The notes under the pieces were generated by a model. The model was not told the origin of the DNA. It worked only from the letters and a program-made list of their open reading frames with translations, and searched no databases. From an uncultured Woeseia sp. (GTDB lineage Bacteria > Pseudomonadota > Gammaproteobacteria > Steroidobacterales > Woeseiaceae), in the NCBI GenBank assembly GCA_937925605.1, contig CALALV010000123.1, positions 1 through 22,461 on the forward strand: a stretch of 22,461 bases of DNA, read 5' to 3'. The position numbers and the translations under genes are program-made. Below are positions 17,193 through 22,461 of the stretch, piece by piece (the first letter of the stretch is position 1; every line of letters starts with the position of its first letter).

Positions 17193-17452
17193 ACGGCGCG
17201 GACTTTCCGGCGCCACCGCTGCCCCGCCACCCGGGTTCGGGCCGGCGCCGGCCGCTCCCCGCCGACGCTGCCGGTATCCCGCGATCGGCGCCGCTGCCGG
17301 CTGTCGACATCCCGGTGACAGCGGGCCGCCGGGCGTAGTGCCGCGCGGACCCGTGCATGCCCGGGGTTCGGACCGATGCGGACCGCAGCCGCGCGGCGTT
17401 TGTACGCGGCGCGGCGCGGCGCTATGTTGGCGACAGCCCCACGGAGACCGCG

Positions 17453-18361
17453 ATGCAGGCCCGCGACGCGTCCGACAACCGGTTCCGCCGCTGCCTGGAA
17501 AGCGGCCACTTCGCCGTCACCGCCGAGCTGACGCCGCCGCGCGGCGCCGAACTCGGCTCGCTGACCGAGGCGGCCAGGCTGCTGAAGCCGGCCGTAACCG
17601 CGATCAAACTGACCGATGGCCCCGGCGCGAGCGTGCGCATGGCGGGGCTGGCCGCGGCGATCCACCTGCGCGGGCAGGGCGTCGAACCGATCCTGCAGCT
17701 CACCTGTCGCGACCGGAACCGGATCGCGATCCAGGCCGACCTGCTCGGCGCGGCGGCCCACGGGATCGGCAACCTGCTCGTACTCGGCGGCGACCGGCTT
17801 GCCGACGACGACGACGCGACGCCGGTGTTCGACTTCGACAGCCGCTCGCTGCTGGCGGCGGTACGCCAGCTGTGCGACGAGGGCACTACGCTGGCCGGCG
17901 ACGCGCTCAGCGTGGCGCCTGACTTCTTCTGCGGCGTGGCCGACATCCCGGTCGAGCCGGTCGACGGCTGGCGCCCGGCGGCGCTGATCGACAAGTGCGC
18001 GGCGGGCGCGCGCTTCGTGCAGACGCAGTACTGCTTCGATCTCGGACTGCTCGAACGTTACGTCGCCGCGCTGCGCGAGCACGGGCTCACGGAGCGCCTG
18101 TACCTGCTGGCCGGCCTCGGCCCGCTGCGCTCCGCGGACGGCGCGCGCTGGATGCGCGAGCAGCTGTTCGGCACCGTCATCCCGGACGGCATCATCCGGC
18201 GCATGGAAGCCGCGCGCGACCCGCAGGCCGAGGGCATCGAGATCTGCGCCGAGCTGATCGCCGGCGCGCGCGAGATCGAAGGCATCGCCGGCGTGCACCT
18301 GATGGCACCCGGCCGCCACGCGGCGATCGTCGACAGCATTCGCCTCGCCGGCCTGCTGTAG
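17453..18361 (+). CDS. methylenetetrahydrofolate reductase-family protein
   Basis: This 302-residue single-domain protein has the MTHFR beta-alpha barrel. Family features are VTAELTPPRGAELGSL (22-37) with the catalytic-position Glu25, the folate/flavin stretch QLTCRDRNRIAIQADLLGA (82-100), NLLVLGGDR (107-115), SVAPDFFCGVADIPVEP (153-169), GARFVQTQYCFD (185-196), and the C-terminal GVHLMAPGRHAAIVD. MTHFRs use FAD and NAD(P)H to interconvert 5,10-methylene- and 5-methyl-tetrahydrofolate. ATG 17453 has GGAG eight bases upstream; the open frame before it is not family-like. It may be a paralogue for catabolic one-carbon flow rather than the biosynthetic MetF, as it is beside Mo-hydroxylase genes and no methionine genes are near. 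It is 40 bases ahead of the CoxG-like gene. Confidence 0.8.
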   Translation: MQARDASDNRFRRCLESGHFAVTAELTPPRGAELGSLTEAARLLKPAVTAIKLTDGPGASVRMAGLAAAIHLRGQGVEPILQLTCRDRNRIAIQADLLGAAAHGIGNLLVLGGDRLADDDDATPVFDFDSRSLLAAVRQLCDEGTTLAGDALSVAPDFFCGVADIPVEPVDGWRPAALIDKCAAGARFVQTQYCFDLGLLERYVAALREHGLTERLYLLAGLGPLRSADGARWMREQLFGTVIPDGIIRRMEAARDPQAEGIEICAELIAGAREIEGIAGVHLMAPGRHAAIVDSIRLAGLL

Positions 18362-18401
18362 CGCTTACCCTCGGGCGCGCGGCCCGTTATCCTTCCAGCC
18401 C

Positions 18402-18941
18402 ATGGATATCGACGGCGAATACCTGGTCCCGGCCGGCCGCGAGCGCGTCTGGGAAGCTCTGAACGATCCGCAGGTGCTGAGGCGCTGCATCCCCGGCTGC
18501 GAGGAGATCGAGCGCGTGTCCGACGCCGAGATGCGGGCACGCATCCTCGCCGCGGTCGGGCCCGTGCGGGCGAAGTTCGCGACGACGCTGACGCTCGAGG
18601 ATCTCGAGCCGCCGAGCCGCTATACGCTGGCCGGCGAGGCGAAGGCGGGCGCCGCCGGCTTCGGCCGCGGCCGCGCGCAGGTCACGCTGGCCGAGGCCGA
18701 CGGCGGCACGCGCCTTTCCTACCGTGCTGATTTCAAGGTCGGCGGCCGGCTCGCCCAGGTGGGCGCGCGGCTGGTCACCGGCGCCACGCGCAAGACGGCC
18801 GACGAGTTCTTCTCCAACCTGGCGCAGGAGCTCGGCGCCGAGCCCGCTCCCGCCGCGGCGCCCGAGGGCAGGGGGCGACTGCTCGCCTGGCTCGCCGCGC
18901 TCGTGCTCGCGGCGTTGCTGCTGTACTTCATGCTCCGTTGA
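18402..18941 (+). CDS. CoxG-like SRPBCC protein with C-terminal membrane anchor
   Basis: This 179-residue protein has an SRPBCC (START-like) domain over about residues 1-145. MDIDGEYLVPAGRERVWEALNDPQVLRRCIPGCEEI and ARLVTGATRKTADEFFSNL are the usual CoxG (CO dehydrogenase subunit G) blocks. A linker and a single C-terminal helix (LLAWLAALVLAALLLYF) follow. CoxG proteins are accessory rather than catalytic: they are reported to anchor carbon-monoxide-dehydrogenase-type hydroxylases to the membrane, and here the tail would do the anchoring. TTATCC ten bases before the start suggests a promoter close enough for a near-leaderless message. The stop overlaps the next start. It heads a compact set with the [2Fe-2S], FAD and XdhC genes. 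Confidence 0.82.
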   Translation: MDIDGEYLVPAGRERVWEALNDPQVLRRCIPGCEEIERVSDAEMRARILAAVGPVRAKFATTLTLEDLEPPSRYTLAGEAKAGAAGFGRGRAQVTLAEADGGTRLSYRADFKVGGRLAQVGARLVTGATRKTADEFFSNLAQELGAEPAPAAAPEGRGRLLAWLAALVLAALLLYFMLR

Positions 18942-19438
18942 AGCGCCGGGCGCCTGTCGTGAACATCGATATCGATTTCGAGCTGAACGGCGAGCGCGTG
19001 AGCGCGAGCGTCGAGCCGCGCCTGCTGCTGGTCGAGCTGCTGCGCGAGACCTTTCGCCTCACCGGCACCCACATTGGCTGCGATACCAGCCAGTGCGGCG
19101 CTTGCGTCGTGCACGTGGACGGCCGCTCGGTCAAGAGCTGCACGCTGCTGGCGGTGCAGGCCGACGGCGCGCGCGTGCGCACGATCGAGGGGCTCGCCGA
19201 CGGCGAGCGCCTGCACCCGCTGCAGCTCGCGTTCCGCGAACACCACGCGCTGCAGTGCGGTTTCTGCACGCCCGGCATGATCATGAGCGCACTCGAGCTG
19301 CTGGAACGCGACCCGCAGGCCGACGAGGCCGCGATCCGGCACTGGCTGGAAGGCAACCTGTGTCGCTGCACCGGGTACCAGAACATACTGCGCGCGGTGC
19401 GCGCGGCAGGCGAGTCGATGTCCGGCGGGGGGACTTGA
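18938..19438 (+). CDS. [2Fe-2S] small subunit of a molybdenum hydroxylase (CoxS-like)
   Basis: This 166-residue electron-transfer subunit carries two [2Fe-2S] clusters in the xanthine-oxidase-family pattern. The plant-ferredoxin-like N-terminal cluster uses Cys48, Cys53, Cys56 and Cys68 (CDTSQCGACVVHVDGRSVKSC). The helical C-terminal cluster uses Cys107, Cys110, Cys142 and Cys144 (ALQCGFCTPGMI and NLCRCTGYQNI). All eight ligands are present, so it should be functional. Its partner normally passes electrons from the Mo-containing large subunit to FAD. The TTG start at 18938 overlaps the CoxG stop as TTGA; GTG 18959 is an alternative that starts closer to the family N-terminus. The catalytic large subunit is not encoded nearby. 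The substrate is unknown. Confidence 0.9.
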   Translation: MKRRAPVVNIDIDFELNGERVSASVEPRLLLVELLRETFRLTGTHIGCDTSQCGACVVHVDGRSVKSCTLLAVQADGARVRTIEGLADGERLHPLQLAFREHHALQCGFCTPGMIMSALELLERDPQADEAAIRHWLEGNLCRCTGYQNILRAVRAAGESMSGGGT

Positions 19439-19441
19439 GCG

Positions 19442-20245
19442 GTGCTGCCATTCGACTACCAGCGGGCACAGGACCTCGACGACGCCGAGCGGCGTCTGGC
19501 CGACGACGAAAACGCACTGCTGCTCGCCGGCGGCATGACGCTGTTGCCGACGATGAAAATGCGGCTCGCAATGCCGTCGACGCTGATCGACCTGAACGGC
19601 ATCGCCGCGCTGCGCGGCGTACGCACGCACGCCGACGGGCTGGAAATCGGCGCCATGACGACCCACGCGGCAGTCGCCGCGGACCCGCTGGTGCGGGACC
19701 ACCTGCCCGGCCTCGCGGAGCTCGCGGCGCGCATCGGCGATCCGCAGGTGCGCAATCGCGGCACGCTCGGCGGCTCGCTCGCGAACAGCGACCCGGCGGC
19801 GGACTACCCGGCCGCCGTGCTCGCCTGCAACGCGACGATCGTGACCCGCCGCCGCGAGATCCCGGCCGACGAATTTTTTTTCGACCTGTTCGAGACGGCC
19901 CTCGAGCCGGGCGAGATCGTCACGGCCGTGCGTTTCCCGCCCGTCGCGCGGGCCGCCTACGCGAAGTTCGCGAACCCGGCGTCACGCTACGCGCTGGCCG
20001 GCGTCATGGTGGCCGCGGACGGCGACGGCTGGCGCGTGGCGGTGACCGGCGCAGGATCCTGCGCGTTCCGGCACGCCGGGCTCGAAGCGGCGCTCGCCCG
20101 CGAATTCACGCCGGCCGCGCTCGACGGCGTCGAAATCGACGCGCGCGCGTTCAACGACGACCTGCACGCCAGCGCGGACTACCGCGCCGCGCTCGTGCGC
20201 GCGATGGCGCAGCGCGCGGTGGCCAGGCTGTCGGGCAGCGCATGA
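19442..20245 (+). CDS. FAD-binding medium subunit of a molybdenum hydroxylase (CoxM-like)
   Basis: This 267-residue flavoprotein subunit belongs to the CoxM/xanthine dehydrogenase FAD-binding family. The FAD-binding domain shows LLAGGMTLLPTMKMRLAMP (27-45) and the second FAD loop TLGGSLANSDPAADYP (108-123). A C-terminal CO-dehydrogenase flavoprotein domain follows, with AYAKFANPASRYALAGVMVAA. It would accept electrons from the two [2Fe-2S] clusters of the preceding subunit and pass them to a carrier. GTG 19442 begins three bases after the previous stop, behind a GGGGGG-type binding site. The stop overlaps the XdhC start in the form ATGA, so coupled translation is likely. Confidence 0.9.
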   Translation: MLPFDYQRAQDLDDAERRLADDENALLLAGGMTLLPTMKMRLAMPSTLIDLNGIAALRGVRTHADGLEIGAMTTHAAVAADPLVRDHLPGLAELAARIGDPQVRNRGTLGGSLANSDPAADYPAAVLACNATIVTRRREIPADEFFFDLFETALEPGEIVTAVRFPPVARAAYAKFANPASRYALAGVMVAADGDGWRVAVTGAGSCAFRHAGLEAALAREFTPAALDGVEIDARAFNDDLHASADYRAALVRAMAQRAVARLSGSA

Positions 20246-21306
20246 ACGTCCGCGAGCTGCTCGAAGCCTTCGACCGCTGGCGCGCAAGCGGCGAGGACCT
20301 CGTACTCGCCACGGTCTATGCCACCGAGGGCTCGACCTACAGCAAGGCCGGCGCGCAGATGCTGATCGACGGCGCCGGCCATTTCCAGGGCATGCTGTCG
20401 GGCGGCTGCCTCGAAGGCGACCTGGCCGAACGCGCTGCCGCGACGCTCGACAGCGGCGCGCCGCAGGCCGTGTCCTACGACCTCGGCAACAGCGACGAGG
20501 AGCTGTGGGGGCTCGGCGTCGGCTGCGACGGCCTGATGCGCATCTTCCTGCAGCCGCTGGCCGCGGCCAGCGACTACGCGCCGTTCGCGGCAATGGCGGA
20601 CACCTGGCGCGGCGACCGGCCCGGCGTCGCGGCAACCGTTATCGAGTCGGCGCACGCCGCGCTGCCGCCGGGCAGCGCGCTGGTCGTGGACGGCGACGGC
20701 AGAGCGGACGGCAGCGTGCCGCGGGCGTACCGCGCCGCGTTCGACGAAGGCTGCGCGGCAACCCGGCGCACCCGCACGAGCGGTCTCGCGGAGCAGGTCA
20801 TCGACGGCACGCGGGTCGCGGTGCTGTACGCCTGCCTGCTGCCGCCGCCGCGGATCCTGCTGCTCGGCGGCGGCCTCGACGTGCGCCCGGTCGTGCGCCT
20901 GGCGCGTGCGCTGGGCTGGCGCGTGACGGTGCAGGATCATCGGCCGGCGTACATTGAAAAGGGCGGTTTCGATGAGGCCGACCTGGTCCTGAACCTCGCC
21001 GCGGACGACGTCGCCGGCACGCTCGAGCTCGATCGCTACGCTGCCGCCGTCGTCATGAGTCATCACCTGCAGACCGACCGCCGCTACCTTGCGCAGCTTG
21101 CCGACAGCCACGTGCCCTATATCGGTCTGCTCGGCCCGGTGGCACGGCGCCGGCGGCTGCTGGCAGACCTCGGCGCGGCCGCGGAGCGACTCGCCGGGCG
21201 CGTCCACGGCCCGGCCGGGCTGGATCTCGGCGGGCGCGGGCCGGCTGCCATCGCGCTGTCGATCGTCAGCGAACTGCACCGCCACCTGCACAAGGACGCA
21301 GGCTAG
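20242..21306 (+). CDS. XdhC/CoxI-family molybdenum cofactor maturation protein
   Basis: This 354-residue protein has the N-terminal XdhC/CoxI domain (about 1-105, with ATEGSTYSKAGAQMLI, MLSGGCLEGDLAE and ELWGLGVGCDGLMRIFLQPL). The C-terminal Rossmann-type XdhC domain follows (about 203-345, with RILLLGGGLDVRPVVRLA, VVMSHHLQTDRRYL, PYIGLLGP and a GPAGLDLGGRGPAAIALSI block). XdhC binds molybdenum cofactor, promotes its sulfuration and helps insert it into hydroxylases of the xanthine dehydrogenase family. It therefore supports the idea that a sulfurated-Mo enzyme uses the two adjacent subunits. The gene starts with ATG overlapping the CoxM stop (ATGA). Its TAG stop overlaps the convergent TetR stop in a shared CTAG. 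Confidence 0.92.
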   Translation: MNVRELLEAFDRWRASGEDLVLATVYATEGSTYSKAGAQMLIDGAGHFQGMLSGGCLEGDLAERAAATLDSGAPQAVSYDLGNSDEELWGLGVGCDGLMRIFLQPLAAASDYAPFAAMADTWRGDRPGVAATVIESAHAALPPGSALVVDGDGRADGSVPRAYRAAFDEGCAATRRTRTSGLAEQVIDGTRVAVLYACLLPPPRILLLGGGLDVRPVVRLARALGWRVTVQDHRPAYIEKGGFDEADLVLNLAADDVAGTLELDRYAAAVVMSHHLQTDRRYLAQLADSHVPYIGLLGPVARRRRLLADLGAAAERLAGRVHGPAGLDLGGRGPAAIALSIVSELHRHLHKDAG

Positions 21307-21986
21307 CCGGGTCGCGCGGCGTCCGCGGCCCGGTCCGGTCGGCCGGGCAGGAAGATGTCGATGATCATGTCGGCGAGCAGCTCGACCTTGCCCGGGTCGT
21401 CGAGATCGAGACCGCTCGATCCCCTGAGTTCGATGTTCAGCGCGAGCAGCGCGCCCGCCGAAACGCGGATCATGTTGAACAGCAAGGCCGGGTCGCCGGC
21501 CGGTGCGATGCCGTCGTCCTGCAGGCGCTTCAGGTCGGCCGCGGCAACGTTGTACAGCGGCCGCATGTAGGTATCGATCAGCCAGGCCAGGCGCGGGTTT
21601 TCGTGACTCGATTCCTGGAACAGCACCTTGTGCAGCGCCGGGTTGTCGGATGCGTAGCGCACGTAGGCGCGTATCATGGACGCCATGCGCGCGTGCGGCG
21701 GGTCGCCGGCGGTTTCCTCCTGCACCGCGCGCAGCACGCGGATGAACCGCGAGAACACGCGGTCCGCAGCCGCGCGCCAGAGTTCTTCCTTGTTCTTGAA
21801 GTGGTAGGTGATGAGCGGGTGGTGCACGCCGGCGCGCTCGGCAATATCGCGCGTCGAGGTGCCCTTGAACCCGTTCTCCGAGAATGCCTCGAGCGCCGCG
21901 TCCAGCAGCTTGCGCTGCGTACGAATGCTGCGCTGCTGCTGGCGGCGCGGTTTTTTCGGCGGCTCCTTGTCGTTGTCGGCGGTCAC
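21303..21986 (-). CDS. TetR-family transcriptional regulator
   Basis: This 227-residue regulator has an N-terminal basic tail (KEPPKKPRRQQQRS). The TetR helix-turn-helix spans about residues 23-70 (RKLLDAALEAFSENGFKGTSTRDIAERAGVHHPLITYHFKNKEELW), followed by an all-helical ligand-binding C-terminal domain. Such proteins usually repress nearby genes until a small ligand binds. It is convergent with the Mo-hydroxylase set rather than divergent from it, so its target may be elsewhere. GTG 21986 has GAGG about ten bases upstream. The ligand is unknown. Confidence 0.92.
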   Translation of the reverse strand: MTADNDKEPPKKPRRQQQRSIRTQRKLLDAALEAFSENGFKGTSTRDIAERAGVHHPLITYHFKNKEELWRAAADRVFSRFIRVLRAVQEETAGDPPHARMASMIRAYVRYASDNPALHKVLFQESSHENPRLAWLIDTYMRPLYNVAAADLKRLQDDGIAPAGDPALLFNMIRVSAGALLALNIELRGSSGLDLDDPGKVELLADMIIDIFLPGRPDRAADAARPG

Positions 21987-22055
21987 GGCTCAGGACCTCG
22001 AACGATGCTCCGGCCGACTAGGGTATCGAGTCCCGTGCCCTTGGTCCAATAAGGC

Positions 22056-22091
22056 AAAAAAAACCCGCCGGCGGCCTTTGCCGCCGGCGGG
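22056..22091 (-). terminator. intrinsic terminator of the TonB-family gene
   Basis: A perfect 12-bp stem (22064-22075 with 22080-22091, CCCGCCGGCGGC type) with a four-base loop is followed, on the minus strand, by eight T residues (22056-22063). It lies 17 bases after the TonB-family stop. This is the only clear stem-plus-T-tract terminator in the window. Confidence 0.92.
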
Positions 22092-22108
22092 CGGATGACT
22101 CGCGCCTG

Positions 22109-22461
22109 TTATTGCAGGCTGAACGACATGCGCACCGCGACGCGTTTCGGCACGGGCCGGCCGTTCTCGATAACCGGTTCGAAACGCCACTGCGCTACCG
22201 CGTCGAGCGCGGCGTCGTCGAAAATCGAACCGGGCGTGGAGTCGAGCACCTCGAGGTCCGCCACGCTGCCGTTGCCGGTGACCGTGAACGCGACGTCGAC
22301 CCAGCCGGAGACGTTGCGCCGCTGCGCGTTGCGCGGGTAGCGCGGCGCGACGTAGTTGACGCGCGTCAGCCGGCTGGCCGCGATCGGTTCAGGCGTGGCC
22401 GGGTTCGCGCTGGCGGCAGCCGGTTCGGCGGCGGTCGGCTCGGGCTCGGGCGCCTGCAGGG
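22109..22461 (-). CDS. TonB-family energy-transducing protein, C-terminal part
   Basis: This is the last ~117 residues of a gene that begins beyond the right edge. The visible part starts with a Pro/Glu/Ala-rich linker (PEPEPTAAEPAAASANPATPEP), typical of the periplasm-spanning region. It continues with a TonB C-terminal domain: VNYVAPRYPRNAQRRNVSGWVDVAFTVTGNGSVADLEVLDS and the DDAALDAVAQWRFEPVIENGRPVPKRVAVRMSF end. TonB proteins couple the inner-membrane proton-motive force, via ExbB/ExbD, to outer-membrane receptors, which fits a Gram-negative cell. The N-terminal membrane anchor is off the window. The C-terminal domain also occurs in non-canonical TonB-like proteins, so the receptor partner is unknown. 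Confidence 0.9.
   Translation of the reverse strand, partial: LQAPEPEPTAAEPAAASANPATPEPIAASRLTRVNYVAPRYPRNAQRRNVSGWVDVAFTVTGNGSVADLEVLDSTPGSIFDDAALDAVAQWRFEPVIENGRPVPKRVAVRMSFSLQ

Noticed and set aside
18724..20241. N-terminal extension of the XdhC frame by about 500 residues
   Set aside because: The upstream part is a shadow of the CoxG, [2Fe-2S] and FAD genes; real XdhC similarity starts at the ATG at 20242.
18402..21306. Calling the cluster an aerobic carbon monoxide dehydrogenase
   Set aside because: CoxG, CoxS and CoxM-like names are family labels shared by many Mo hydroxylases. No large subunit with a diagnostic active-site loop is present, so CO as substrate is unsupported.

Overview
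The window is very GC-rich, densely packed bacterial chromosome, with class III aminotransferases, PuuA/PuuB/PuuD-type enzymes and a TonB protein. This suggests a Gram-negative proteobacterium, most likely a gammaproteobacterium with Pseudomonas-like polyamine catabolism; the species cannot be named from sequence alone. There are no RNA genes, CRISPR arrays, insertion sequences or phage genes. Very long antisense open frames are a by-product of the GC content.

Layout: (1) 1-1951: the 3' end of a PiT phosphate transporter, a possible 52-codon ORF, and a spinster-like MFS transporter. (2) 1960-6790: a glutamine-synthetase-like (PuuA-type) ligase divergent from an IclR regulator, which is followed by an NhaC-type antiporter with an unusual exported N-terminus; convergent to it is a zeta-class GST (MaiA-like). 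(3) 6889-7638: a small methyltransferase-fold protein with a signal peptide. (4) 7757-17175: the core of the window, a polyamine/beta-alanine catabolic island. puuD-puuA-spuC-speB run rightward, puuR runs leftward, and puuB-bauA-mmsA diverge from puuR. (5) 17453-21306: an MTHFR-like gene followed by CoxG-like, [2Fe-2S], FAD-binding and XdhC-like genes, that is, parts of a molybdenum-hydroxylase system without the catalytic large subunit. (6) 21303-22461: a TetR regulator overlapping the previous stop codon, a strong intrinsic terminator, and the C-terminus of a TonB-family protein.

How the genes fit together: SpeB would make putrescine from agmatine. PuuA would gamma-glutamylate it, PuuB would oxidise it, and PuuD would release GABA from gamma-glutamyl-GABA. 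SpuC offers a direct transamination route. The BauA-like aminotransferase and the MmsA-like CoA-acylating dehydrogenase would take beta-alanine (a product of 1,3-diaminopropane) through malonate semialdehyde to acetyl-CoA. The aldehyde dehydrogenase needed between PuuB and PuuD (PuuC/PauC) is not in the window. PuuR sits between the two catabolic units, beside an AT-rich, palindrome-rich intergenic region that is the best candidate for a control site.

The most interesting features are the Mo-hydroxylase gene set lacking its large subunit and joined to an MTHFR-like gene, the NhaC protein with a signal peptide and beta-rich N-terminal domain but no conventional start codon, the palindromes near puuR and spuC, and the secreted methyltransferase fold. 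I see no clearly unprecedented system; most genes belong to well-known families.
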